Positions 1 through 6,096 of a stretch of 12,474 nt of DNA are shown here, one piece after another. Under the pieces are notes generated by a model. It worked only from the letters and a program-made list of their open reading frames with translations, was not told the origin of the DNA and did not search any database. The translations under genes were made by a program, and so were the position numbers. Source of the stretch: an uncultured Bacilli bacterium (GTDB taxonomy: Bacteria > Bacillota_I > Bacilli_A > RF39 > UBA660); assembly GCA_934101745.1 (NCBI GenBank), contig CAKOSD010000018.1:1-12474 (forward strand), read 5' to 3'. The first letter of the stretch is position 1. The number at the start of each line of letters is the position of its first letter.

Positions 1-326
1 GGGCTATATAGTTCATATACATAAGAGTAAATATCACCCTTCTTTACATAGGTTTTTAAAAGACCTAAAGATTCTAAGGCAGTTCTTGCTTCTTTGATAC
101 TTTTTAAATCTAGTTTCATAATACTCATTAAATGATGGTGATTATATTCTTCACTTTTAAAACTATTATTTTTTAAATCTCGCCATAAAGTAAGGTAAAG
201 ACTAACAGCCAATGGTCCCATAATTGGTTCATATAACATAATTAAATTATCTCGGTCTTCTAAGTTTAAAATAGTCTTATTAACTACTGTATAAATATCG
301 GCCGGTAAAAGACTTACTTTATCCAT
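1..326 (-). CDS. dnaB: Replication initiation and membrane attachment protein DnaB (Bacillus type), 5' part only
   Basis: About 108 N-terminal residues are visible; the rest lies beyond position 1. The start is the ATG at 324-326, preceded by GGGTGAT, a match to the late part of the Shine-Dalgarno sequence. The segment LYEPIMGPLAVSLYLTLWRDL-like (residues about 31-51, key residues Y-P-GP-A-SLY-TLW) and the following HHHLMSIMKLDLKSIKEAR region match the N-terminal winged-helix domain of Firmicutes DnaB. From the family: this protein works with DnaD and DnaI to load the replicative helicase at the origin and at restarted forks; it is not the E. coli DnaB helicase. In related genomes dnaI usually follows, which would lie outside this window. 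The gene begins 56 bp after the terminator of the upstream thioredoxin-fold gene, so it may have its own promoter. Confidence 0.85.
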   Translation of the reverse strand, partial: MDKVSLLPADIYTVVNKTILNLEDRDNLIMLYEPIMGPLAVSLYLTLWRDLKNNSFKSEEYNHHHLMSIMKLDLKSIKEARTALESLGLLKTYVKKGDIYSYVYELYS

Positions 327-346
327 AAAATCACCCACTAGATAGT

Positions 347-375
347 ATTATAATAAAGAATGAAAAAAAAAGAAA
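347..375 (-). promoter_or_regulatory. Possible promoter of dnaB
   Basis: Reading the minus strand, a perfect TATAAT lies at 347-352, about 20 bp before the dnaB start. At 17 bp upstream the sequence is TTTCTT (370-375), a poor -35 match that overlaps the T-tract of the preceding terminator. The -10 box is convincing by itself; the promoter as a whole is not certain, and dnaB could also be read through from the gene upstream. Confidence 0.4.
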
Positions 376-393
376 TGCTTTTTTAACATTTCT
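363..393 (-). terminator. Rho-independent terminator of the thioredoxin-fold gene
   Basis: AGAAATG at 371-377 pairs with CATTTCT at 387-393 (7 bp, 9-nt loop). On the minus strand the stem is followed by a run of nine T (363-371 on the plus strand is all A but for one G beyond the run). The 5' arm lies inside the last codons of the gene and the stop codon (383-385) lies in the loop. The stem is AT-rich, so efficiency may be modest. Confidence 0.6.
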
Positions 394-1090
394 CATCACA
401 TAAATCATTTAACTTATTAAAAGCCGCTAAATATTTATTTTTTAACTCATTTTTTTGTGTGTCATTTAATGTGGTATAAGGATCACTTTGACTAGCAACA
501 GTACCTTCTATTACTTCTTTTATTACTCCATCTTTAACAAATACGACGGTTGGCGCATACAATCTTTTTTCACCAGTATCTACTAATTTATTATTGTTAT
601 CATAAACTCCATATTCTGTTAGAAACTTATCTAATTTTTCTAAAAGGAAACTATAAAATTCGGTGCCCTCGGTCTTTATTAAATTATTATTATCATCAAA
701 ACTAAAAGTACTTCGCGTATTTTTTATATCATAATAATTTATTTTAGCCATACCATAATCTTTAGCGGCATCATTTAATACTGACACCATATTTCGACAC
801 CAAGGGCAAGTAGGAAAACCTAAATATAAAACTCCGGTCCCATTATTTAATAATTCTTTTACTTCATCTTCACTAGCATAGTAGTATAAATTATTTTTAT
901 CAATACTAAGTTTAGGATAATCCTTACCATTACTATTTTTCTTATCATTATAAGAAGTATATTCATCATAAAACTTAGTATTGTTCGTGGGGGCGTGCAT
1001 ATTATTTTTATTAAGAAGAACTATACCTACGCAAATTAAAGCAACTATGATAAGTCCTGTAACATAACTTTTTAGAAAATCTTTTTTCAT
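383..1090 (-). CDS. Membrane-anchored thioredoxin-fold protein with a CPWC active site
   Basis: A 235-residue protein. Residues about 10-27 form one hydrophobic segment with a basic N-terminus, so the protein should be anchored in the membrane with its catalytic part outside. The thioredoxin-like core starts near residue 86; GVLYLGFPTCPWCRNM carries the redox motif C95-P-W-C98, and YAP178-180 is the expected cis-proline loop before a beta strand. It resembles the thioredoxin-like family annotated as bacteriocin transport accessory proteins, but I see no bacteriocin gene nearby and would not infer that role. A disulfide reductase, oxidase or isomerase acting on exported proteins fits better. 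The protein ends in a second cysteine pair, C231 and C235, at the very C-terminus, which is unusual. I choose the ATG at 1088-1090: AGGTGA at 1096-1101 is then correctly spaced, whereas the in-frame GTG at 1097-1099 sits inside that ribosome binding site. Confidence 0.8.
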   Translation of the reverse strand: MKKDFLKSYVTGLIIVALICVGIVLLNKNNMHAPTNNTKFYDEYTSYNDKKNSNGKDYPKLSIDKNNLYYYASEDEVKELLNNGTGVLYLGFPTCPWCRNMVSVLNDAAKDYGMAKINYYDIKNTRSTFSFDDNNNLIKTEGTEFYSFLLEKLDKFLTEYGVYDNNNKLVDTGEKRLYAPTVVFVKDGVIKEVIEGTVASQSDPYTTLNDTQKNELKNKYLAAFNKLNDLCDEKC

Positions 1091-1107
1091 TGTCTTCACC
1101 TAGATTA

Positions 1108-1136
1108 ATTTTAAGCCATTTTATTTCGGATTGCAA
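1108..1136 (-). promoter_or_regulatory. Promoter of the thioredoxin-fold gene
   Basis: Minus strand: -35 TTGCAA (1131-1136), 17-bp spacer, -10 TAAAAT (1108-1113), about 17 bp before the chosen ATG. Both boxes match the housekeeping sigma consensus in 5 of 6 positions or nearly so. The -35 lies in the right half of a short inverted repeat (ATTGCAA 1130-1136 and TTGCAAT 1154-1160), which could be an operator or just a hairpin over the stop codon of the preceding gene. Confidence 0.65.
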
Positions 1137-1144
1137 TCATTTTT

Positions 1145-1618
1145 TTATTTCAGTTGCAATTTTCGGGTTGTCCCATTTTTTTCTTCAATAACAATGGATT
1201 CGGGCTGATATTCTTCTTTATAGCAATCATAGCCGTCATGACTTTTTTCTAGTTTTTCAAAGCCTTCTGGTATCATCTTTTCCCGGCGGATATAATTTCC
1301 ATCTTGAACTACTACTTCTATACTATGGCGATAAGTGCGGCTTAATTTTTCGTTTTGATGATAAGCGTTTAAGCCTGACTCCTGAATTTTTTTTATTTGA
1401 TGCTTCCAACCTATATCTAGGCCTAATTTTTCACAATTTTCGGCAAAAAAACATAGGGCTTGGGTATGATCAAATTTGGCATCCGCCCTTTTGCTAGCGA
1501 GGCCGGCTCCTAATAAGAAAACGGGTACCGATATTATGGATACAACTTTTAATCTCGTATTATTTTTCTTCCGATAACTACGCCTTCTTTTCGTTTTATA
1601 ACCGTGTTTATTATGCAT
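1145..1618 (-). CDS. Small exported or membrane-anchored protein of unknown function
   Basis: I do not recognise this 157-residue protein. The first 25 residues are strongly basic (KTKRRRSYRKKNN), followed by one hydrophobic stretch at about residues 25-41 and then SKRADA before KFD. That can be a signal peptide with cleavage after ADA-47, or a single anchor. The rest is charged and hydrophilic, with three cysteines (56, 62, 132). The second half (residues about 97-117) looks like beta strands, but I cannot assign a domain. Start choice: the ATG at 1616-1618 has AAGG about 9 bp upstream, while the in-frame ATG 9 bp further upstream directly abuts that site. The stretch 1201-1380 is about 35-40 percent GC by count, well above much of the window. 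It has a strong promoter of its own and lies 54 bp ahead of the thioredoxin-fold gene, whose product could act on its cysteines. Confidence 0.7.
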   Translation of the reverse strand: MHNKHGYKTKRRRSYRKKNNTRLKVVSIISVPVFLLGAGLASKRADAKFDHTQALCFFAENCEKLGLDIGWKHQIKKIQESGLNAYHQNEKLSRTYRHSIEVVVQDGNYIRREKMIPEGFEKLEKSHDGYDCYKEEYQPESIVIEEKNGTTRKLQLK

Positions 1619-1647
1619 TTTTATCATCCTTCTTCTAAAGTAATTCT

Positions 1648-1676
1648 AATATACAAACTCTTCCTTAGATAGTCAA
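1648..1676 (-). promoter_or_regulatory. Strong promoter of the small exported protein gene
   Basis: Minus strand: -35 TTGACT (1671-1676), 17-bp spacer, -10 TATATT (1648-1653), about 30 bp before the ATG at 1618. Both boxes match the housekeeping consensus in 5 of 6 positions. The -35 box ends exactly where direct repeat copy A begins (1677), so sequence upstream of -35 is contributed by the repeat. Confidence 0.75.
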
Positions 1677-1794
1677 GGACTTTTAAATATTTTTTATACC
1701 TAGTTTTTAAAAAAAGTCTTGATGAGCATAAAAATTTGCGATATAAGTCTTAATAGTTATTTTCCTTAATATATAGGTTTATTTTTCCACATAT
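1677..1794. repeat. Direct repeat, copy A (118 bp)
   Basis: Begins GGACTTTTAAATATT and ends near ATTTTTCCACATAT. It matches 2831-2968 in the same orientation with near identity over both ends. Differences are two extra A in a run, a 2-bp insertion near the right end, and the absence of about 24 bp present in copy B after GATAT. Inside, AAGTCTT followed by RAT occurs twice. No terminal inverted repeats were found. It has no evident coding capacity. The two copies bracket the lipoprotein gene. Confidence 0.85.
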
Positions 1795-1806
1795 TTAGAT
1801 TTAAAG

Positions 1807-1847
1807 GGGCTGTCATGAAATGAAATAATTTCACGCAGTCCTTTTTT
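1807..1847 (+). terminator. Orphan rho-independent terminator reading on the plus strand
   Basis: GGGCTG (1807-1812) pairs with CAGTCC (1836-1841, one G-U pair), and TGAAAT (1816-1821) with ATTTCA (1828-1833), separated by a small internal loop; T6 follows at 1842-1847. There is no plus-strand gene upstream of it. A GGGGCTGTC-type hairpin of this sort is common at the ends of insertion sequences, so this may be a leftover. Confidence 0.55.
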
Positions 1848-1926
1848 GCTGCTCAGCATAAAAAAACTAGGTTTCTATTTTATCCCCGCAAAAGATATTA
1901 TACTTAAACCTAGTCTATTCAATAAA

Positions 1927-1974
1927 GATAATAATAAATAATCTCAGCCTAGGCTGAGATTATTTATTATTATC
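1927..1974. repeat. 48-bp perfect palindrome
   Basis: The two 24-bp halves (1927-1950 and 1951-1974) are exact reverse complements with no spacer; the centre is CTCAGCCTAGGCTGAG, flanked by AT-rich arms. As RNA either strand would form a long hairpin with a T-rich but interrupted 3' arm, so it could act as a bidirectional terminator. As DNA it could form a cruciform or bind a dimeric protein. It lies about 290 bp beyond the lipoprotein stop. Confidence 0.8.
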
Positions 1975-1986
1975 GAATGGGTAAAA

Positions 1987-2149
1987 CGGCACATTTAATC
2001 ATTCATAATTTTGCATCTTAAATGGTGCATTTAGTCATTCACGTTATTGTGTTCGACACTTTTTGGCGTGGAATGAAATACTAAAATCGCCACATTTTAA
2101 TAGTGTACCAGTAAAACAAATACACTATTTTGGACCATTTACTCGTTCA
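1987..2149. repeat. Three copies of a 19-bp direct repeat
   Basis: Copies at 1987-2005, 2023-2041 and 2131-2149 share the plus-strand consensus YGGNNCATTTANTCRTTCA (minus strand: TGAAYGANTAAATGNNCCR). Starts are 36 and 108 bp apart, 108 being three times 36. A weaker relative may lie near 2088-2107. Arrays like this are known at the ends of IS21-family elements, where several transposase sites repeat, and also as iterons at plasmid origins. Neither an istA/istB nor a rep gene is present here. Confidence 0.6.
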
Positions 2150-2266
2150 GTACCATTATACTACTATACTTTTCGATTTTGGTCAATTTAAATTTTCACT
2201 TGAGCTTTTAGAAAAAAAGAAATTATATTTTGTTAATTTTCTCCTAAAGTTTGAGTTATAAATGTA

Positions 2267-2716
2267 TTATGCAATAACGAATTCAACTGCTATATATTTT
2301 TTATTCTGATTATCATTAGTTAAAAATATGTCTTTAACCAATCTGTAAGTACCTTGATCTAATTTACCATACATACATTCCCAATCTTGCTTCATTTCTA
2401 AAATTCCATTTTCATTAACATTGTACGCAGCAAGAGTAGCAGAACAGTCATTTCCAGTACCTTTAAGTTTTACCCAATTATCCTTTTCTTTTTTATCAAT
2501 TCTAAAACTAGATCCATATCTATATTTGTCAGATCCATTAGTATCTTTTATAATTATTTCTACACTTTTATTTGATAAAGTTCCATTTTTTAATTCTATA
2601 GAAATCCCATCTATTTCTATAGGCTCATATTGTTTTTCAATATTTTTATTAGTTCTACAACCAACGACTCCTAATGCTATTATCCCACATAATAAACAGG
2701 CTAAGACCTTTTTCAT
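2267..2716 (-). CDS. Small lipoprotein with a bacterial Ig-like domain
   Basis: A 149-residue precursor. MKKVLACLLCGIIALGVVGC is a typical lipoprotein signal peptide with lipidation at C20, so the mature protein should sit on the outer face of the membrane. Residues about 33-149 match the pattern of the bacterial Ig-like domain found in many clostridial lipoproteins: ISIELKNGTLSNKSVEIII, then YRYGSSFRIDKK, then a tryptophan, then DWECMYGKLDQGTYRLVKD, then a final strand YIAVEFVI. C91 and C114 could form a disulfide. The binding partner is not known. The start is the ATG at 2714-2716, with GGAGG at 2724-2728 seven bases upstream; the in-frame TTG six bases before it is too close to that site. 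The gene is flanked on both sides by the long direct repeats and is probably cargo of a small inserted segment. Confidence 0.8.
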   Translation of the reverse strand: MKKVLACLLCGIIALGVVGCRTNKNIEKQYEPIEIDGISIELKNGTLSNKSVEIIIKDTNGSDKYRYGSSFRIDKKEKDNWVKLKGTGNDCSATLAAYNVNENGILEMKQDWECMYGKLDQGTYRLVKDIFLTNDNQNKKYIAVEFVIA

Positions 2717-2751
2717 AATCAATCCTCCAAACAGAATTACTCTGTAAATTA

Positions 2752-2780
2752 ATTATATCATAGAAACATATTTATTTAAA
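2752..2780 (-). promoter_or_regulatory. Promoter of the lipoprotein gene
   Basis: Minus strand: -10 TATAAT (2752-2757), perfect; 17-bp spacer; -35 TTTAAA (2775-2780), 4 of 6. It lies about 35 bp before the ATG and inside the repeat-bounded segment, so the cargo carries its own promoter. Confidence 0.55.
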
Positions 2781-2810
2781 CTTATAGGCTACTATTCACA
2801 TGATAAATTG

Positions 2811-2838
2811 AAAAATCCGTGAATAATAACGGACTTTT
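2811..2838 (-). terminator. Second hairpin terminator at the edge of repeat copy B
   Basis: TCCGT (2816-2820) pairs with ACGGA (2829-2833), extended by A/T pairs on both sides around a single bulged base. On the minus strand T5 follows the stem. It would catch readthrough from the lgt-like gene before the lipoprotein promoter. On the plus strand the hairpin also runs into TTTT. Its right arm overlaps the first bases of repeat copy B. Confidence 0.45.
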
Positions 2839-2968
2839 AAATATTTTTTATACCTAGTTTTTAAAAAGTCTTGATGAGCATAAAAATTTGAGATATTCTA
2901 TATATCTATAAAACATAATAAGTCTTAATAGTTATTTTCATTATTATATATAGGTTTATTTTTCATAT
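2831..2968. repeat. Direct repeat, copy B (138 bp)
   Basis: Same orientation as copy A (1677-1794); see that entry for the differences. Copy B carries about 24 extra bases (roughly 2896-2919) made of TATATATC-like and AACATAAT sequence. The copy lies between the terminator of the lgt-like gene and the lipoprotein promoter. The start-to-start distance between the copies is 1154 bp. Confidence 0.85.
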
Positions 2969-2974
2969 ATCCCA

Positions 2975-3017
2975 AATAAAAAATAATATAATCAGGTACT
3001 ACTCTAATTATATTATT
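2975..3017 (-). terminator. Rho-independent terminator of the xfp-lgt unit
   Basis: AATAATATAAT (2982-2992) pairs perfectly with ATTATATTATT (3007-3017), 11 bp with a 14-nt loop. On the minus strand the stem runs straight into a T-rich tract (TTTTTATTT). The hairpin starts 12 bp after the stop codon of the lgt-like gene. Confidence 0.75.
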
Positions 3018-3028
3018 AACTTTTATTT

Positions 3029-3736
3029 TTATTTCTTAGTTTTTTTATGAGTAAGATATAAGATAAATAAACCCCAAATAAATAAAACTATACTTATTTT
3101 TTGATTAAAAGAAAATATTATATTTTCCCGACCGGCTCTGAGATAATCTAAAATAAATTTAGAAAAACTAATACTAATTAAAAGATAAGCAAAGTCTTTA
3201 AAAGTAAAGTTCCGGCGGGATTTTAAGAAAAAGATTAGAAAAATGATGGTAAAAGTGATTGCTTCAACTAATTGGATTGGAAAAAGTTCGGTGTTTAAAG
3301 GAGCATGAAGTGAGGAAGTATAAATCACTTTCCCAAGACCATTATAATTGATGCCGTAACAGCAGCCTGCCGTGAAACAGCCTATTTTACCGATGGCATA
3401 TACTAAGGAAAGTGGCACGGATCCCAGTGCTAATAAATCAATAGTTTTTTTCTTAAAAATAAGACTGTAAATAATTAACCCAATTAAGGCTCCTATCATA
3501 TTACCATAGGAGGTAAACCATAAACCGGGAATATCCCTAATTTTATATTTAGGAAATTCGTCTAAATAAGTAAATACTTTGCCGCCAATAATGATAAATA
3601 TATTTTCTATTAGAAGAATTAGAATAACATCTAAAAATTTTAATTTATATTTTTTATAATTTAGAAGCAAGTAACAAATGTTGAAAACCAGGGCTAATTT
3701 TATCATTGCATCATAAATTGATGCTGTAATTACCAT
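3029..3736 (-). CDS. Lgt-family membrane protein with altered catalytic residues
   Basis: A 235-residue, strongly hydrophobic protein with about seven membrane segments, matching the prolipoprotein diacylglyceryl transferase family in order of motifs: SYGNMIGALIG (76-86), GKIGCFTAGCCYG (116-128), FPIQLVEA (152-159) and LDYLRAGRE (197-205). Canonical Lgt has HGG where this has YGN, and GR-x-GN-F where this has GK-I-GC-F, so the conserved His, Arg and Asn are changed to Tyr, Lys and Cys. The family includes many such GCCYG-type paralogues whose reaction is not established. It is also somewhat shorter than typical Lgt. It may transfer a lipid to another acceptor, or be a divergent true Lgt. Start: the ATG at 3734-3736 has AGGGAG four bases upstream; the longer TTG start would overlap the xfp stop. 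It lies 16 bp after xfp and is very likely cotranscribed with it. Confidence 0.75.
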   Translation of the reverse strand: MVITASIYDAMIKLALVFNICYLLLNYKKYKLKFLDVILILLIENIFIIIGGKVFTYLDEFPKYKIRDIPGLWFTSYGNMIGALIGLIIYSLIFKKKTIDLLALGSVPLSLVYAIGKIGCFTAGCCYGINYNGLGKVIYTSSLHAPLNTELFPIQLVEAITFTIIFLIFFLKSRRNFTFKDFAYLLISISFSKFILDYLRAGRENIIFSFNQKISIVLFIWGLFILYLTHKKTKK

Positions 3737-3752
3737 GATACTCCCTACTTTC

Positions 3753-6053
3753 TTAAATTTCAAAATTAGTAATTTCTTCTAAATCGATACCCACTTCTTT
3801 AGCGTGTTTATAATGTTTTTCTAAGGTAGTGGCAATATATTTTTCTAATTCATCTTTACCTTTACTATTAGGTAAAAGGGCTAAAACCTCGCTACACAAA
3901 GAGAATCTATCAATCTTATTACGTAAACGCATATCAAAGGCAGTAGTAATAGAACCTTCTTCTTCGTAACCATGAACATAAAAATTTTTATTTGGGCGAT
4001 CATAAATAAGACTATAAATAAACATTGGATAACCATGAAAATTAAAGATTACCGGTTTATTTTTCGTAAAGTATTTAATAAATTCTTCATCACTCAAACC
4101 ATTTTTATTACGTTTATTAGTTTCTAGTTTTAAAACTTCTAAGACATTTATAAAACGTAAGTTTATATCAGGAATATACTTTTTTAATAAAGAAACGCAA
4201 GCGATAGCCTCAATATTAGGAGTATCCCCACAACTGGCTATAACAATATCCGGATTGCTACTAGTAGTTAATTTTTCTAGTTCTAATAAGCCATTATCCA
4301 CTAACTTTTTAGCCTCATTTTTAGTTAACCATTGTCTGGTTGGATGTTTAGAGGCTATGATAGCATTAACAACATTTTCCGATTTTAAACATTTATCATA
4401 AGTTAAAAGTAAACTATTAGCATCTATGGGTAAGTAAATATTAGCAAATCCTCTTTTTTTATCTGCTAAATGGCCAATAAAGCCGGGGTCTTGATGCGTA
4501 TAACCATTATGATCTTGTTGCCAAACATTACTAGTTAAAATTAAATTTAAGCCTGGTAATTTTTGACGCCAACTTATTTCACTAGCCATTTTTAACCATT
4601 TAATATATTGAGTTACCATGGAATCAACTACTCTTATAAAAGCCTCATAACTTACAAAAGTACCGTATCTACCCGTTAAAGTATATCCTTCTAATAAGCC
4701 TTCACAAACATTTTCAGACAAATAAGAATCAATAATCCGGCCGTCTTTGCTTAGGTTCTCATCATATGGACTTATCTTTTCTTCCCAAGTTCGTTTTTGA
4801 TTATCAAATATATGATAAAGACGATTAGACATAGCCTCATCGGGACTAAATAAACGGAAATTATCTTTATTAAGAGCGAAGACATCCCTAATATACTTAG
4901 AAAGTTCTAACATATCTTGAGTCTTAGTTTGCCCTAGGACTTGGTTTTCTAATAAATAATCAGCAACCGATGGTAAAATAAGTTTTTTACCTCCAGAACC
5001 ATTAGTAATTGGATTTTTACTCATTCTTCTAGAACCAACAGGATGATAGGCTTCTAAATAATCTTTTAGGGTACCATCTGAATTAAATAACTCTTCGGGA
5101 TGATAACTGCGAAGCCATTTTTCAATTATTGCTAAATAATTAGGAATAGTTTTATCAACTGGTATTTGATGGGCTCTAAAAGTACCTTCAATTTGTTTGC
5201 CGTTAACAATTTCTGGGCCAGTCCAACCTTTTTTACTTCTTAAAATAAGCATAGGGTAATAAATTTTTTCATCAGAAGAACTATTCTTAATATTTTTAAT
5301 ATCTAAAACAATTTTATCTAATGCCATCATCATTAATTTATGCATTGTTATGGTATCATTACCTGCGACAATGTAAGGGTGATATCCCAAAGATGTGAAA
5401 TAACAAATTAGTTCTTTATCACTCATCCGACTATAAATAGTAGGATTACTTATCTTATAGCCGTTTAAGTGCAAGATTGGTAAAACTACACCATCACGCT
5501 TAGGATTTAAAAATTTGTGAATTTGCCACGAGGTTGCCAAAGTAGCAGTCTCTGCCTCACCATCGCCAATACAACAAGCCGCAATCAAATTAGGATTATC
5601 TAAAACCGCTCCGAAAGCATGAATTAAACTATAACCAAGTTCTCCTCCTTCATGTAAGGAGCCAGGCATTTCGGGCGTAGCATGGGACCCAGTTCCATAA
5701 GGATAGGAAAATTCTTTAAAAAGTTTTTGCATTCCTTCTTTATTTTTAGGATACTCAGGATAAACTTCACTAAAGGTGCCTTCTAAAAAACTTTCCGCTA
5801 GCAAAAAGTTACCCCCATGGCCGGGCCCACTTATATAAATCATATTTAAATCATCTTTTTTGATAATTCGATTTAAGTGAGTATAAATAAAATTTTGCCC
5901 GGGAACGGTTCCCCAATGGCCCACTAATTTTTCCTTTAAATCACTATCGTTTAAAGGTCTTTCTAAAAGTGGATTATCTTTTAAATAAAGACAGCACGCA
6001 CTAAGATAGTTGGCTGCTCTAAAATATGCATCGATTATTTCAATTTCTTTCAT
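3753..6053 (-). CDS. xfp: Xylulose-5-phosphate/fructose-6-phosphate phosphoketolase
   Basis: A 766-residue cytoplasmic enzyme that uses thiamine diphosphate and phosphate to split xylulose 5-phosphate (and often fructose 6-phosphate) into acetyl phosphate and an aldose phosphate; acetate kinase can then yield ATP. Family motifs are present in order: GHWGTVPGQNF (45-55), GPGHGG (76-81), GTGSHATPEMPGSLHEGGE (120-138), the cofactor motif GDGEAETATLATSWQ (163-177), HLNGYKI (195-201), KGWTGP (275-280), LEGYTLTGRYG with E470 of SYEAF as the likely catalytic Glu, and QDHNGYTHQDPGF (513-525). Length is slightly below the usual 780-825. Whether it prefers xylulose or fructose phosphate cannot be read from sequence. 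GAGGA lies about 9 bases before the ATG. It is the first gene of a two-gene unit with the Lgt-like protein; no metabolic link between them is obvious. Confidence 0.95.
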   Translation of the reverse strand: MKEIEIIDAYFRAANYLSACCLYLKDNPLLERPLNDSDLKEKLVGHWGTVPGQNFIYTHLNRIIKKDDLNMIYISGPGHGGNFLLAESFLEGTFSEVYPEYPKNKEGMQKLFKEFSYPYGTGSHATPEMPGSLHEGGELGYSLIHAFGAVLDNPNLIAACCIGDGEAETATLATSWQIHKFLNPKRDGVVLPILHLNGYKISNPTIYSRMSDKELICYFTSLGYHPYIVAGNDTITMHKLMMMALDKIVLDIKNIKNSSSDEKIYYPMLILRSKKGWTGPEIVNGKQIEGTFRAHQIPVDKTIPNYLAIIEKWLRSYHPEELFNSDGTLKDYLEAYHPVGSRRMSKNPITNGSGGKKLILPSVADYLLENQVLGQTKTQDMLELSKYIRDVFALNKDNFRLFSPDEAMSNRLYHIFDNQKRTWEEKISPYDENLSKDGRIIDSYLSENVCEGLLEGYTLTGRYGTFVSYEAFIRVVDSMVTQYIKWLKMASEISWRQKLPGLNLILTSNVWQQDHNGYTHQDPGFIGHLADKKRGFANIYLPIDANSLLLTYDKCLKSENVVNAIIASKHPTRQWLTKNEAKKLVDNGLLELEKLTTSSNPDIVIASCGDTPNIEAIACVSLLKKYIPDINLRFINVLEVLKLETNKRNKNGLSDEEFIKYFTKNKPVIFNFHGYPMFIYSLIYDRPNKNFYVHGYEEEGSITTAFDMRLRNKIDRFSLCSEVLALLPNSKGKDELEKYIATTLEKHYKHAKEVGIDLEEITNFEI

Positions 6054-6081
6054 TTTTATCTTCCTCTTCTATTCTTAATTA

Positions 6082-6090
6082 ATTATAGCA
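6082..6090 (-). promoter_or_regulatory. xfp: Extended -10 promoter of xfp
   Basis: Minus strand TGCTATAAT at 6082-6090: a perfect -10 box with the TGn extension, about 29 bp before the xfp ATG. No good -35 is seen at 17 bp (TTTCTT), which is typical for extended -10 promoters. The same TGCTATAAT occurs ahead of rnc. Confidence 0.65.
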
Positions 6091-6096
6091 AAGAAT

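Larger units (their letters stand above)
1795..2266. other. Non-coding accessory stretch with insertion-element-like debris
   Basis: No credible gene is seen on either strand between copy A and the lipoprotein stop. The stretch holds an orphan plus-strand terminator (1807-1847), a 9-bp inverted repeat ACTAGGTTT/AAACCTAGT (1866-1874 and 1906-1914), a 48-bp palindrome (1927-1974), and three 19-bp repeats (1987-2149). Just below the lipoprotein stop, an AT-only weak hairpin followed by T7 on the minus strand (about 2213-2246) might terminate that gene. Dense repeats without genes suggest the remains of one or more insertion sequences, but no transposase fragment is recognisable. Confidence 0.55.

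Noticed and set aside
383..1090. Bacteriocin system suggested by the accessory-protein-like thioredoxin fold
   Set aside because: No leader peptide with a double glycine, no ABC transporter and no immunity gene were seen; the neighbouring exported protein does not look like a bacteriocin precursor.
1088..1099. GTG start for the thioredoxin-fold gene, and similar upstream starts for rnc (GTG), the lipoprotein (TTG), the Lgt-like gene (TTG) and the exported protein (upstream ATG)
   Set aside because: In each case the earlier codon falls within or right beside the Shine-Dalgarno site of the next in-frame ATG, or overlaps the previous gene. The later ATG is better spaced.
1130..1160. Inverted repeat ATTGCAA/TTGCAAT as terminator of the exported protein gene
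   Set aside because: No T-tract follows on the minus strand, and the -35 box of the next gene lies in it; a hairpin or operator is possible but not a terminator.
2421..2747. Plus-strand open frame of 108 codons
   Set aside because: It lies opposite the lipoprotein gene, whose signal peptide, lipobox, ribosome binding site and domain are clear; the plus frame has no such support.
1677..2968. CRISPR array
   Set aside because: There are only two long, imperfect copies 1154 bp apart and three 19-bp copies with unequal spacing; no regular repeat-spacer pattern and no cas gene.
2831..2968. Direct repeats as target-site duplications of one transposition event
   Set aside because: Copies of more than 110 bp are far too long for a target duplication; recombination or insertion of a dispersed repeat is more likely.
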